This document shows, in pieces, positions 1-8,331 of a stretch of DNA of 32,501 nucleotides. Under the pieces are notes generated by a model. The model saw only the letters and a list, made by a program, of their open reading frames with translations, was not told the origin of the DNA and searched no databases. Within the stretch, counting starts at the first letter, position 1, and each line of letters begins with the position of its first letter. The DNA is from Nitrospirota bacterium. GTDB lineage: Bacteria > Nitrospirota > Thermodesulfovibrionia > Thermodesulfovibrionales > JdFR-85. The stretch spans positions 1 to 32,501 of the forward strand of contig WGEZ01000006.1 in NCBI GenBank assembly GCA_015492515.1, in the 5' to 3' direction. The position numbers were made by a program, and so were the translations under genes.

Positions 1-439
1 CAAGTGCGATGTCCCAGTTGAAGAGCTGGCCCGTGCCGCCGTAGGATTCCGGTGAGTAGGTGTCCAGCAGGTAAGCGGAGACCTTGTAGCCGCTCAGGGC
101 GTCGAGGTCGGTGAGCTCCCTCACCCTGAAGGCCTTGATCACCCTCGGCCAGCAGGAGCAGCTCTCCGGTGGTTCGTCGCCGTGGAGCTGAACGACCTCG
201 ATCCCCGTGATCCTGAGTATCTCGTCGATCCTGGAGGGCTCTTCGTTGACGAAGACCCCGACGGTGGTCACGAAGGGCGGCAGCTCGGCGATGATCTCAC
301 CCGCCGCCTCCGGCTGAAGCGACCTCGGGCTCCGGCTGTAGAAGACGAAACCGAGGGCGTCGGCACCGTACTCAACCGCCCTGAGGGCGTCATCCTTCCT
401 GGTGATCCCGCAGATCTTCACCCTGACCCTTGACCTCAT
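1..439 (-). CDS. trpF: Phosphoribosylanthranilate isomerase, 3' part cut by window edge
   Basis: Converts N-(5'-phosphoribosyl)anthranilate to the carboxyphenylamino-deoxyribulose phosphate in cytoplasmic tryptophan synthesis. The first 146 residues are visible; the family is about 200-210 long, so the C-terminus lies beyond base 1. Seen in the translation: the N-terminal VKICGIT motif with the catalytic Cys, the [12 protein letters not shown] segment, [15 protein letters not shown], and [14 protein letters not shown] with the general-acid Asp and the phosphate-binding GGTG. The ATG at 439 overlaps the stop of the upstream SurA-like gene (ATGA), so translation is probably coupled. No other trp gene is visible, so it is the tail of a housekeeping operon rather than of a trp operon. 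Confidence 0.93.
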   Translation of the reverse strand, partial: MRSRVRVKICGITRKDDALRAVEYGADALGFVFYSRSPRSLQPEAAGEIIAELPPFVTTVGVFVNEEPSRIDEILRITGIEVVQLHGDEPPESCSCWPRVIKAFRVRELTDLDALSGYKVSAYLLDTYSPESYGGTGQLFNWDIAL

Positions 440-1113
440 GGGATCAGTTCCATATTCACCTTTACGTCCATGGACCCCTTGAGGGCCGCTACATAGGAGC
501 TGACCACCTTCTGCCGCTTGTCCGCCAGCAGTGACGTCCGGAGGGAGTCGAAGAACTGCCTGTTGGTCTGGGTGTCGTCGTTGAAGAGGGGCATCTCGTC
601 AGCGGTAAGGACCACGGACTCCTCGATCAAGGAACGCATCTTCCTGTAAAGCAGGCTCTGCCTCACCAGGGACTCGTACTGCATCGGCGTCAGCCTGTTC
701 AGCTCAAGGGTCCTCAGGTATATCTCCCTCCTGAAGACACCGTCCCTCATGAACGTCGGGTCGTTCATGATGTTGTCCTGGAGTTCCCTGTCCGTCACCC
801 TCAGCCCCAGCTCCTCCGCCTTCCTCAGGAGCATCCTCTCCTCGAGGAGGGTCTCGAGGGCCCTCTGCTTCAACCCCAGCTTCTCCTCCATCTCCTCGTC
901 GAACTTCTCCCTGTACCTCTCCCTGTAGAACCGTTTCAGCCTGTCGTAGGTCCGCCAGTACTCGTCAAGCAGTATCCGCTCGCCGCCGACCTCCGCCAGC
1001 ACAGGGGCCGTGTTCCTGTCCACCGGACCCACGTAGAAGAAGACGAAGGAGACGATCACGATGAAGAAGAATACATAGAAGAACTTGGCGTGTTTCCGCA
1101 TAAAGTGCAGCAT
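436..1113 (-). CDS. Membrane-anchored SurA/PpiD N-terminal-domain chaperone-like protein
   Basis: A 225-residue protein with one N-terminal transmembrane helix (about residues 10-28, rich in Phe/Val/Ile) and a periplasmic helical region typical of SurA_N-type chaperone domains (about 40-170, containing [17 protein letters not shown], a long charged helix, and [23 protein letters not shown]). No parvulin PPIase domain follows, whereas SurA and PpiD carry one or two, so a foldase activity is unlikely and a holdase or folding role at the inner membrane is inferred. GGGAGGTGG precedes the ATG. It lies 14 bases after the Nudix gene and overlaps trpF by 4 bases. Confidence 0.75.
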   Translation of the reverse strand: MLHFMRKHAKFFYVFFFIVIVSFVFFYVGPVDRNTAPVLAEVGGERILLDEYWRTYDRLKRFYRERYREKFDEEMEEKLGLKQRALETLLEERMLLRKAEELGLRVTDRELQDNIMNDPTFMRDGVFRREIYLRTLELNRLTPMQYESLVRQSLLYRKMRSLIEESVVLTADEMPLFNDDTQTNRQFFDSLRTSLLADKRQKVVSSYVAALKGSMDVKVNMELIP

Positions 1114-1127
1114 CTTTCCACCTCCCG

Positions 1128-1526
1128 TCAGTATCTCTTCCCGAAGTAATCCATCAGTATCTCCCTGTGATCGAAGGCGATATCACCGGGAAGGTCGTCT
1201 TTCCCGAACACCGCCGCATCGACTGCATCGTCACCGGCCCTCGGCTCTCCGGCGGCCCTGGCCACGTACACGGTGGTGATGGTGTGGAGCCTCGGGTCCC
1301 TTCCCGGCTCGGAGTAGGTATGGAACTGCCTCACCAGCTCGACGTCGAGCCCGGTCTCCTCCTTTGCCTCCCTTCTGGCTGCCTCCTCGAGGCTCTCCCC
1401 ATAATCGACGAAGCCGCCCGGCAACGCCCATCCGTGCGGCGGGTTCTTCCTCCTTATCAGCACAACCCCGCCGTTGCACTCGATGATCAGATCGACGGTC
1501 GGTACGGGGTTTCTCCGTTCCTTCAT
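1128..1526 (-). CDS. Nudix hydrolase
   Basis: A 132-residue single-domain Nudix pyrophosphohydrolase. The Nudix box is complete: G-x5-E-x7-REAKEETGL, starting at GFVDYGE, which binds Mg2+ and cleaves nucleoside-diphosphate-linked substrates. [28 protein letters not shown] before it resembles ADP-ribose and NTP pyrophosphatases of this size, but the substrate cannot be told from sequence. The reading frame stays open further upstream through hfq; I chose the ATG at 1526 because the Nudix fold begins there and it sits 11 bases after the hfq stop. It is co-transcribed with murA and hfq. Confidence 0.9.
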   Translation of the reverse strand: MKERRNPVPTVDLIIECNGGVVLIRRKNPPHGWALPGGFVDYGESLEEAARREAKEETGLDVELVRQFHTYSEPGRDPRLHTITTVYVARAAGEPRAGDDAVDAAVFGKDDLPGDIAFDHREILMDYFGKRY

Positions 1527-1537
1527 GCGAGGGGCCC

Positions 1538-1786
1538 TCAGGGCCTGCGGTCCTCCTCGGTCTTCGGTTCCTGATAGCTGAAACCGCCCTCGGGGATGAT
1601 TGTGGAGATGGCGTGTTTGTAGATCATCTGGACCGAGGACTCCTTCAGCAGAACGATGAAGCTGTCGAAGCCCTTGATGACGCCCTTCAACCTCACACCA
1701 TTGGTGAGGTAGACCACAACGGGCGTCTTCTCCTTCCTCAACTGGTTCAGGAAACCGTCCTGCAGACCCTGGTTCTTTGTCGACAT
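1538..1786 (-). CDS. hfq: RNA chaperone Hfq
   Basis: An 82-residue Sm-like protein that forms a hexameric ring and helps small RNAs pair with mRNAs. The Sm1 motif is visible ([20 protein letters not shown], then G-V[16 protein letters not shown]), as is the Sm2 segment with the conserved YKHAISTI (Lys-His proximal-face uridine-binding pocket). The C-terminal tail is short, about 12 residues, unlike the long tail of enterobacterial Hfq. AAGGAGTG precedes the ATG. It lies 16 bases after murA and 11 before the Nudix gene; I did not recognise the murA-hfq pairing from a standard hfq context (miaA-hfq-hflX). Confidence 0.96.
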   Translation of the reverse strand: MSTKNQGLQDGFLNQLRKEKTPVVVYLTNGVRLKGVIKGFDSFIVLLKESSVQMIYKHAISTIIPEGGFSYQEPKTEEDRRP

Positions 1787-1802
1787 GGCTCACACTCCTT
1801 TT

Positions 1803-3119
1803 TCAGAGATGCCCCCGGCCTTCATCCCCGACCCGCTGGACGAGGAAGGGGCCTGACCGTCCCGAATCAGGTTCGATCCTCTCGACCCAGGCTCCGAGGG
1901 ACCTCAGCTTCTCGTCGATCCGTTCGTAACCCCTGTCGAGATGATAGATCCTGTCTATGGTCGTCTCGCCCCTCACCGAGAGGGCGGCGATGATCAGGGA
2001 GGCGCTTGCCCTGAGGTCCGTCGCCATGAGGGGGGCTGCCGAGAGGGACCTTACGCCCTTGACGGTGGCGACGGAGCCGTCGATGCTGATCTCCGCACCC
2101 ATCCTCTTCAGCTCGGCCACGTGCATGAACCTGTTCTCGAAAATGGTCTCCCTTATCACGCTCGTGCCCTCGGCGATGCTCATCAGGGCCATGAACTGCG
2201 CCTGCATGTCCGTGGGGAACCCGGGATAGGGCATGGTCTTGAGGTTGCAGGCCCGGGGCCTCTCAGGCCCCGTCACCCTCAGGCCGCCGTCGGCGGCCTG
2301 GAAGGCGATGCCCGCCTCACCGAGTTTGGCGATCACCGCGTCAAGGTGTCCCGGCTCTGCACCCTCGATCAGCACCTCACCGCCCGTTATCCCCACTGCA
2401 GCCATGAACGTGCCGGCCTCTATCCTGTCAGGGATGACGGTGTGATCCAGGGGGGCCAGCTCATCGACACCCTCGATCTCGATCACGCTCCCGCCTGCTC
2501 CCTCGATCCGTGCACCTGCACGGGATAGCGCCCCTGCAAGGTCCACCACTTCCGGCTCCCTTGCGGCGTTCTCCAGCCTGGTCGTGCCCCTTGCAAGGGT
2601 CGCCGCCATCATGAGGTTCTCCGTGCCGGTGACCGTCGGGACGTCGAAGTAGATCACCGCACCCCTCAGCCTCCCGGCCCTGGCGTCGACGTAACCCCTG
2701 TCGAGGGTGATCTCCGCTCCCATCCTCTCGAGACCGGCGAGGTGGAGGTTGATGGGCCTTGCACCGATGGCGCAGCCTCCCGGAAGGGACACCCTCGCCC
2801 TACCATACCTGGCCAGGAGGGGACCGAGGACGAGCACCGAGGCCCGCATCGTCCTCACCAGGTCGTAGGGGGCCTCGAACCCCTCCACCCCGGAGGTCTC
2901 GACAAGGGCCGCGGAGTCCGTGAGGGTGACCACTGCACCGAGGTGTTCCAGGAGCCTGCCCATCGTGTAGACATCCTGGAGATCGGGTACACTCCGGAGC
3001 CTGTGCCTGCCGGGGCTCAGAAGGGTCGCCGCCATCGTCGGCAGGGCGGCGTTCTTCGACCCGGAGAGCCTGACGACGCCGCGGAGCTTCCTGCCACCTG
3101 ATATCAAGAGTCTATCCAT
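1803..3119 (-). CDS. murA: UDP-N-acetylglucosamine 1-carboxyvinyltransferase
   Basis: Catalyses the first committed cytoplasmic step of peptidoglycan synthesis, transferring enolpyruvate from PEP to UDP-GlcNAc. The 438-residue protein covers the whole two-lobed EPSP-synthase-like fold: [27 protein letters not shown] at the N-terminus, the [15 protein letters not shown] loop with the catalytic, fosfomycin-reactive Cys, [12 protein letters not shown], and the C-terminal [13 protein letters not shown]. It is about 15-20 residues longer than E. coli MurA, through a charged C-terminal tail. First gene of the murA-hfq-nudix-surA-like-trpF run; a TATAAT lies about 80 bases upstream. Confidence 0.97.
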   Translation of the reverse strand: MDRLLISGGRKLRGVVRLSGSKNAALPTMAATLLSPGRHRLRSVPDLQDVYTMGRLLEHLGAVVTLTDSAALVETSGVEGFEAPYDLVRTMRASVLVLGPLLARYGRARVSLPGGCAIGARPINLHLAGLERMGAEITLDRGYVDARAGRLRGAVIYFDVPTVTGTENLMMAATLARGTTRLENAAREPEVVDLAGALSRAGARIEGAGGSVIEIEGVDELAPLDHTVIPDRIEAGTFMAAVGITGGEVLIEGAEPGHLDAVIAKLGEAGIAFQAADGGLRVTGPERPRACNLKTMPYPGFPTDMQAQFMALMSIAEGTSVIRETIFENRFMHVAELKRMGAEISIDGSVATVKGVRSLSAAPLMATDLRASASLIIAALSVRGETTIDRIYHLDRGYERIDEKLRSLGAWVERIEPDSGRSGPFLVQRVGDEGRGHL

Positions 3120-3196
3120 GAAGCGGTTCAGGTAAGAGCTCTGTTAAGCTCCTTGCAGCTCACCGAGCAGGGCTCGGGGCTTACGACTGTGGAATT

Positions 3197-3202
3197 ATTA
3201 TA
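3197..3202 (-). promoter_or_regulatory. Candidate -10 box for the murA operon
   Basis: TATAAT on the minus strand in an AT-rich patch, about 80 bases upstream of murA, in the 190-base gap between the exonuclease gene and murA. The match at the -35 position is poor (CTCTCT with a 17-base spacer), so only the -10 box is convincing. In the same gap, 3251-3271 can form a 7-bp stem (CCGGTGG/CCGCCGG, one G-T pair) followed by only three T on the minus strand, a weak terminator candidate for the upstream operon. Confidence 0.3.
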
Positions 3203-3309
3203 TTTTACACAGCCCGGTCAGAGAGGGCATACAGCCGGCATCCTCGTAAACCGGCGGGGGAAGACCACCGGAGTGGCTGTCGTTGTTCAGGAGGGCCGGG
3301 GGGTGACCC

Positions 3310-3990
3310 TCAATGGCCGGGTCTGAACTTCACGTACCTCTCCCACCGGAGGAGGAGCTCCCTCGTCGCGATCAGGTCCCTGGCGCAGTACCGGGCTATA
3401 TCCCTGTACCGACCTTCCGTGAACAGCCTCTTTACGTCCTTCCCCGTAACGCCCTCTTCCTTCGAGCTCTTGATGCCGAAGGCCCTGCACCACATGTCAA
3501 GGCTGAACCTCCTCCGCGTTGCGCCGTAGAAGGTGAGCTGATCAAGGAGGTCTATGTGAGGGCCGTTGTATCTGTTCGGCATCAGCTCCCTCGAGGGTCT
3601 CAGTCTGTTTATGGCTGAACGTATCATGATGAACGGGCAGTCGAAGGTCCTCCCGTTGAAGGTCACGAAGTGATCGTACCCCTTGACGTCCTTCCAGAAC
3701 CTCTCGAGGATCTCCCTCTCCGTACCCGTCTCATACCTTATGCCACCTTCTTCAAAGGGTGGCAGGGACTCGCCCGGTGCCTGGAAATAGACGGCCCCCT
3801 TCAGGGTGTCCGGGTTCAGGAGACCTATGGCCACTATCTCTCCGGTGAGGGGATGGAGCCCGAGGCTGCCTTTCACGTCCTCGACCTCTTCTTCCGTCTC
3901 CGCGTTCCTGAGCAGGTACTGCCGCTGTGCATCGTCCAGGGTGTCGAAGTCGACACCTGCGGTCTCTATATCGAATATGATCCTCGACAT
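3310..3990 (-). CDS. Predicted DEDDy 3'-5' exonuclease, PolB-related
   Basis: A 226-residue RNase H-like exonuclease. Three metal-binding motifs are visible: Exo I FDIETAG near the N-terminus, Exo II FVTFNGRTFDCP in the middle, and Exo III YCARDLIATREL (Y-x3-D) near the C-terminus, which makes it the DEDDy type. It resembles stand-alone proteins annotated as predicted 3'-5' exonuclease related to the PolB exonuclease domain; the substrate is unknown. Its ATG directly follows the ctpA stop with no gap, so it is the last gene of the ftsEX-envC-ctpA operon, although nothing in its sequence suggests a division role. Confidence 0.85.
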   Translation of the reverse strand: MSRIIFDIETAGVDFDTLDDAQRQYLLRNAETEEEVEDVKGSLGLHPLTGEIVAIGLLNPDTLKGAVYFQAPGESLPPFEEGGIRYETGTEREILERFWKDVKGYDHFVTFNGRTFDCPFIMIRSAINRLRPSRELMPNRYNGPHIDLLDQLTFYGATRRRFSLDMWCRAFGIKSSKEEGVTGKDVKRLFTEGRYRDIARYCARDLIATRELLLRWERYVKFRPGH

Positions 3991-5301
3991 TCAGTTGCCT
4001 GCCCGGGGCTTCTCCCTGAATACCTTCAACCCCTTCAGCAGTTCTACGGCCCTCTGCAGCTGGGTGTCCTCCTCCTCGTCCACCTTCAGGGGTACGACCT
4101 CCCTGCCCTCACCTTCCTCCTTCTCTTCCGGTTTCTGCTCGTTGGGGAGGTGGTTCTTGAGGTCCTTCTCCCTGATCACGGCGTGTGCATTTTCATCCTT
4201 TGCCACGAGCTTCGCCTCGATGTCCGGGTCGATCCCCGTGTTCTGTATGGAGATCCCCTTCGGTGTGTAGTACTTCGCGGTCGTTAGCCTCAGCCCTGAG
4301 CCGTCGCTCAGGGGGACGACGCTCTGTACAGAACCCTTGCCGAAGGTCTTCACCCCGAGCAGCACCGCCCTGCCCCAGTCCTTCATCGCACCTGCGACGA
4401 TCTCCGATGCGGATGCGCTTCCGTGGTTGATCAGTACGACCATCGGGAGGTCGTCGTAATAGGGACGACTGCCCCGGGTGAGGTACTCCGATCTCTCACC
4501 GGACCTCCCCTTTATGTAGACGACGAGCCTGTTCGGCGGCAGGAACTGCTCGGCCACATCCACTGCAGCCGTCAGCAGCCCTCCGGGGTTGTTCCTCAGG
4601 TCGAGGATCAGGGAATCCATGCCCTCTTCCTTCAGCTCCTTCAGGGCCTTCTCGAGCTCCGACGCGGTCCTCTCCTGGAACTGGCTTATCTTTACGTAGC
4701 CGATGCCGTCGTCCATAACCTTGTACTTCACGCTCTTCACCTTGATTATGTCCCTGGTGATGGTGAAGTCCTTCGGTCTCTTCCAGCCCTCCCTCATTAT
4801 CGTTATGGTCACCTTCGTCCCCTTCGGCCCCCTCATCTTGTTCACCGCCTCCAGGAGGGTCATGTCCTTTGTCGGTTCATCCTCCACCTTTATGATCTTG
4901 TCGCCGGCCTTTATACCGGCCCTCCAGGCAGGCGTGTCCTCGATAGGGGCGATGACGGTCAGCACCCCTCCCTTTATCCCTATCTGGATGCCGAGGCCTC
5001 CGAACTCCCCCTTCGTATCGATCTGCATCTCCTTGAAGGCCTCGGGGGGCATGAACCCCGAGTGTGGATCGAGGGACCTCAACATCCCCCTTATGGCGCC
5101 GTAGACGAGGTCCTTCGTCTCCACCTCCTCGACGTAGTTCCTCTTTACGATGCTCAGCACCTCTGTGAAGAGCTTAAGCTCCTGGTAGCCCTCGGAGTCG
5201 GCGATGGCGCTGTTCATGGAGATCTGACTGGTCAGGAGACCAGCCAGCACCAGACAACCCAGCACGATCCATCCGATCAGCAAGAGTCTCCTTCTGTTCA
5301 T
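3991..5301 (-). CDS. ctpA: Carboxy-terminal processing protease, S41 family
   Basis: A periplasmic serine protease of 436 residues, the usual length for CtpA/CtpB. Order: uncleaved or cleaved N-terminal membrane segment (about 6-24), helical N-domain with GMLRSLDPHSGFM, PDZ domain (about 97-170, starting at the GGLGIQIG carboxylate-binding loop), and the S41 core. NHGSASASEIVAGA carries the nucleophile (Ser297 by spacing) and TFGKGSVQ the general base Lys322. The last 60 residues are charged and low in complexity. CtpA-type proteases commonly process cell-wall enzymes or their regulators, which fits the adjacent envC-like and ftsEX genes. Gap to the envC-like gene is 17 bases. Confidence 0.95.
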   Translation of the reverse strand: MNRRRLLLIGWIVLGCLVLAGLLTSQISMNSAIADSEGYQELKLFTEVLSIVKRNYVEEVETKDLVYGAIRGMLRSLDPHSGFMPPEAFKEMQIDTKGEFGGLGIQIGIKGGVLTVIAPIEDTPAWRAGIKAGDKIIKVEDEPTKDMTLLEAVNKMRGPKGTKVTITIMREGWKRPKDFTITRDIIKVKSVKYKVMDDGIGYVKISQFQERTASELEKALKELKEEGMDSLILDLRNNPGGLLTAAVDVAEQFLPPNRLVVYIKGRSGERSEYLTRGSRPYYDDLPMVVLINHGSASASEIVAGAMKDWGRAVLLGVKTFGKGSVQSVVPLSDGSGLRLTTAKYYTPKGISIQNTGIDPDIEAKLVAKDENAHAVIREKDLKNHLPNEQKPEEKEEGEGREVVPLKVDEEEDTQLQRAVELLKGLKVFREKPRAGN

Positions 5302-5318
5302 CTACCCATACCTCCGTC

Positions 5319-6527
5319 TCAACCTTTCCCTCTCTTCCTGCTCCTTAACCAGTGAAGGGGGTTCAGCGGCCTGCCCTTGTATCGGACCTCGAAGTACAGA
5401 CCCGGGGCGTTCAGCGTGCCCGAGTCTCCGACCTTTCCGATGGCGTCGCCTCTATTTATTATATCCCCTTTGTTCAAAAAAATCTCGCTCAGGTTTGCAT
5501 AGACCGTGTGGTAGCCTTCTCCGTGGTTTATTATCACGACCTTGCCGTAGCCCTTGAACCAATCGGCGAAGACCACCTTGCCCGAGTAGACAGCGGTGAC
5601 GATCCCCCCCTCTTCGGACTTTATATGTATGCCGTTTCTGAAGACAGGGGTCTTGAACTCGGGATCGCGGTAGCTTCCATAGGGGAGGGCGATCACACCC
5701 TTCACCGGCCAGGAGAGCTTCCTCTTCATCCTGGAGAAGCCCTTCTGGAGGTACTTCGTCTTCTCGGATTCCTCGATCATCTTCCTGAGCCTTTCGGAGG
5801 AGGCCTTCAACTCAGCGAGCATCTTCCTGAACAGGTCCTTCTCCTTCCGCACAGAGGCGAGGAGCTCCCTCTTCTGCCTCTTCTTCTCCCTCAGGGCGCC
5901 CTCCTTCTTCAGCAGCTCCTCCTTCTCGGCCTTAAGCCGGGCGAGGAGGCCCGAGAGCCTCTCCTGTCTCTCCTTCAGGCCCTCCAGATTCCTGGAGTAG
6001 TCCTTCAGGAGGCTGTATTCGTATTCGGCAAGCCTCTTCAGGTAACGCCAGCCCCTCACCACCCGGGGTATATCACCTGAGGTCATCAGCAGGATGAGCG
6101 ACGTTGCGGGCATCACGGCCGTCGAGGCGGCGGGCTCATCGGTCCGGCCGCTGAGGACGAGGAAGGATGAAAACCCGTACTTCTGCATCGCCCTCACCTT
6201 CCTCTCGAGCCATACCCTCTGTCTGTCGAGCCTCCTGGAGATCCCCTTCATCTCCCTGTTTACGGCGGCTATCTCCTTCCTGGTGCGGTTCATCTTCTTC
6301 TTCTGGCCCCTCAGCTCCCGCTTTATGGCATACAGTTCCTTGTTCAGGCCTTCGATCTCTTCCAGCACCGACCTCTCCCTCTTCTTCACCTTCTCGAGGG
6401 CCTTCTTCTTCCTCCTGATCTCTTTCTTTATCTTCTCGTACTGGGACTTGTAGTCCTTTGCAGCCAGGGAGGGCCCCGGTGAAAGCAGAAGGGAGCATAC
6501 CAGTGCGATCGACCCTATCCTGGTCAT
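5319..6527 (-). CDS. envC: EnvC-like murein hydrolase activator (coiled coil + LytM domain)
   Basis: A secreted protein of about 402 residues: signal peptide (MTRIGSIALVCSLLLS..SLAA), two long Lys/Glu/Arg-rich coiled-coil blocks (about 25-110 and 150-255) with a hydrophobic stretch between, then a C-terminal LytM/M23 domain (about 275-395). In that domain the zinc ligands of active M23 peptidases look replaced: NGIHIKS where G-x-H-x-G-x-D is expected, VYANL in place of YAHL, and LYFEVR in place of LHFEIR. This matches EnvC, which activates amidases rather than cutting peptidoglycan itself. I prefer the ATG at 6527, nine bases after GGAG; the in-frame ATG at 6536 abuts that GGAG. It sits directly downstream of ftsEX, its expected partner. 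Confidence 0.88.
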   Translation of the reverse strand: MTRIGSIALVCSLLLSPGPSLAAKDYKSQYEKIKKEIRRKKKALEKVKKRERSVLEEIEGLNKELYAIKRELRGQKKKMNRTRKEIAAVNREMKGISRRLDRQRVWLERKVRAMQKYGFSSFLVLSGRTDEPAASTAVMPATSLILLMTSGDIPRVVRGWRYLKRLAEYEYSLLKDYSRNLEGLKERQERLSGLLARLKAEKEELLKKEGALREKKRQKRELLASVRKEKDLFRKMLAELKASSERLRKMIEESEKTKYLQKGFSRMKRKLSWPVKGVIALPYGSYRDPEFKTPVFRNGIHIKSEEGGIVTAVYSGKVVFADWFKGYGKVVIINHGEGYHTVYANLSEIFLNKGDIINRGDAIGKVGDSGTLNAPGLYFEVRYKGRPLNPLHWLRSRKRGKG

Positions 6528-6557
6528 CCCGGCCATCTCCTCAATCGTCCCTCTTCA

Positions 6558-7424
6558 TCAGTATCTCAGTCTTCCCATGGCGATGCTCGATCCTATGACG
6601 CCGAGGATCAGGCCTCCGGCGGGAAGGAAGAGGATTATCTCGACGGGGAAGTACATGAAGCCGAGGAAGGGGAGTTCGGAAGCTGCCAGTCCGCTGACGG
6701 CCCTGTAGAGGGCGAATATGCCGACGCCGCCCAGGATGCCGCTGAGCAGCCCGAGTATAGAGCCCTCGATCAGGAAGGGCAGGCGAATGAAGCCCTTCGT
6801 CGCACCCAGGAGCTTGAAGATCTCGATCTCCTCCTTACGTCTGTAAAAGAGTATCTTCACGGTGCTGTAACATACGAAGACGATCGCCACGGAGAAGAGG
6901 ACGACCAGTCCGCCGCTTACGGTCTTGAAGCCCCGGCTGAGGTTGTGTATTGCACCGAGGAGGTCTTCGCCGTAGACCACGTCCTCGACACCCTTGATCC
7001 CCCTGATCTCTTCGATGAGTCTGCCCACCCTCCCGGCGTCGAACCTGTCCCGGTTGAGCCTGATCTCGATCGACGGGAAGAGCGGGTTTTCATTAAGACC
7101 CTCAAGTATGTAGGCCGCGTCCTTCAGCGAGGTCCTCAGCTCCTCGAGGGCCTCCTCCCTGGATATGTATATGGCCTTCTTGACCACGGGCTCCCTCTCG
7201 ATCCTCGATGTCAGCCTCTTGCCCGCGCTGTCGCTCAGGTCGTCGGAGAGGAAGACGGTGATGGAGAACCGCTCGGGGAGCCTCCGCGTCACGCCCTCGA
7301 TATTGAAGAGGATGAGCATGATCATCCCGAGTATGAAGAGCCCCGTCCCTATGGTGAGCACCGTCAGGATGTTGATCCACCTGTCGAACCAGAGGCTCTT
7401 TACGGCGAGTCTGACGGGATACAT
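6558..7424 (-). CDS. ftsX: Cell division protein FtsX
   Basis: A 288-residue inner-membrane subunit of the FtsEX complex. It has one N-terminal transmembrane helix (about 18-42), a large periplasmic loop (about 45-165) that includes the ERFSITVFLSDDLSD start and the EEIRGIKGVEDVVYGEDLL end typical of FtsX extracellular domains, then three C-terminal helices with the FtsX-type KILFYRRKEEIEIFKLLGATKGFIRLPFLIEG segment. FtsX passes the ATP cycle of FtsE to EnvC-type hydrolase activators across the membrane. Its ATG directly follows the ftsE stop. Confidence 0.95.
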   Translation of the reverse strand: MYPVRLAVKSLWFDRWINILTVLTIGTGLFILGMIMLILFNIEGVTRRLPERFSITVFLSDDLSDSAGKRLTSRIEREPVVKKAIYISREEALEELRTSLKDAAYILEGLNENPLFPSIEIRLNRDRFDAGRVGRLIEEIRGIKGVEDVVYGEDLLGAIHNLSRGFKTVSGGLVVLFSVAIVFVCYSTVKILFYRRKEEIEIFKLLGATKGFIRLPFLIEGSILGLLSGILGGVGIFALYRAVSGLAASELPFLGFMYFPVEIILFLPAGGLILGVIGSSIAMGRLRY

Positions 7425-8087
7425 CTAACCCTTCTCCTCGGCCACGAGGTTGCCGTTGTCAAGCCTGAAGACCCTCAGTCCCGTGTTTCTGAAGAGCTCC
7501 CTGTTATGGGTGGCCACGACGATGGTCGTCCCCTTTGCATTGATCTCCCTCAGTATATTCATTATACCAGCTGCGTTGTCAGGGTCGAGGTTGCCCGTCG
7601 GTTCGTCCGCAAGCAGCACCGTCGGCTCGCCGACTATCGCACGGGCGATGGTGACCCTCTGCTGCTCACCGCCGGAGAGGGCGACGGGGAAGTTGCCCAC
7701 CTTGTGCCTCAGGTTCACCATCTTCAGTGCATCGTGTACCCTCTCCTTGATCTCCTTTTCGTTGTATCCCCTGATCCTGAGTGCAATGGCGATGTTGTCG
7801 TAGACCGTGCGGTTGCCGAGGAGCTTGAAGTCCTGGAAGACTATGCCGATGTTCCTCCTGAGGTAGGGGATGGAGGCCTCCTTCAGCGTCTCCGTGTCCC
7901 ACCGGGCTATGCCGATGCTCCCCTCGTCGGGTTTCTCGGCGAGGTAGATGAGCCTGAGCAGGGTGGACTTGCCGGCGCCGCTGGGACCGGTCACGAAGGT
8001 GAACTCTCCCTTGTTTATCTGGAAAGAGACGTTTCTCAGGGCCGTTATGTTGTCGTAGATCTTGGTGACGTTGTTGAACCTTATCAT
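7425..8087 (-). CDS. ftsE: Cell division ATP-binding protein FtsE
   Basis: A 220-residue ABC ATPase of the septal ring. Visible motifs: Walker A GPSGAGKST, Q-loop FQDFKLL, signature LSGGEQQR, Walker B TVLLADEPTGNLD, and the switch His in VVATHN. It starts MIRFNNVTKIYDN as expected for the family. It is the first gene of the ftsE-ftsX-envC-ctpA-exonuclease operon and has a promoter candidate about 100 bases upstream on the same strand. Confidence 0.96.
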   Translation of the reverse strand: MIRFNNVTKIYDNITALRNVSFQINKGEFTFVTGPSGAGKSTLLRLIYLAEKPDEGSIGIARWDTETLKEASIPYLRRNIGIVFQDFKLLGNRTVYDNIAIALRIRGYNEKEIKERVHDALKMVNLRHKVGNFPVALSGGEQQRVTIARAIVGEPTVLLADEPTGNLDPDNAAGIMNILREINAKGTTIVVATHNRELFRNTGLRVFRLDNGNLVAEEKG

Positions 8088-8184
8088 GACTTCCCCGTGG
8101 AGCAGGGTTCACCCCCTCCTCCCGCCTTCCCCTCTCCCCGTGCAAAGAGGAGCAACAGCCGCTCGCTTCACGAGCCGATGTGAT

Positions 8185-8214
8185 ATTATATAGTAATGTA
8201 GAAGGCTGCGGCAA
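8185..8214 (-). promoter_or_regulatory. Candidate sigma-70-type promoter for ftsE operon
   Basis: On the minus strand TTGCCG (8209-8214), an 18-base spacer and a perfect TATAAT (8185-8190). It lies in the 244-base divergent region between ftsE and the nucleotidyltransferase-like gene. The leader downstream contains GCTCG-TGAAG-CGAGC, a 5-bp hairpin, and on the other side of the promoter 8237-8250 is GCCGTC-N2-GACGGC. No coding sequence is seen in this gap. Confidence 0.5.
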
Positions 8215-8331
8215 GCCGGGCTTCTTCCGGGAGGACGCCGTCGTGACGGCGACGGGGAGCTGTGTCGCACGGCGTACACCCTTCAACGACGTCCGGTGCA
8301 GGCGATGCCTTCACGGTTCAGGAGGCAGGCG

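Noticed and set aside
4423-5355. Long open frames opposite real genes (for example 4423-5355 +, 6945-8183 +, 19524-21110 -, 21552-23297 -).
   Set aside because: They are antisense shadows of ctpA, ftsEX, nrpR/PDO-TrxR and glgP, with His/Pro/Leu/Gly/Glu-rich sequences typical of reverse frames in GC-rich DNA and no recognisable domain.
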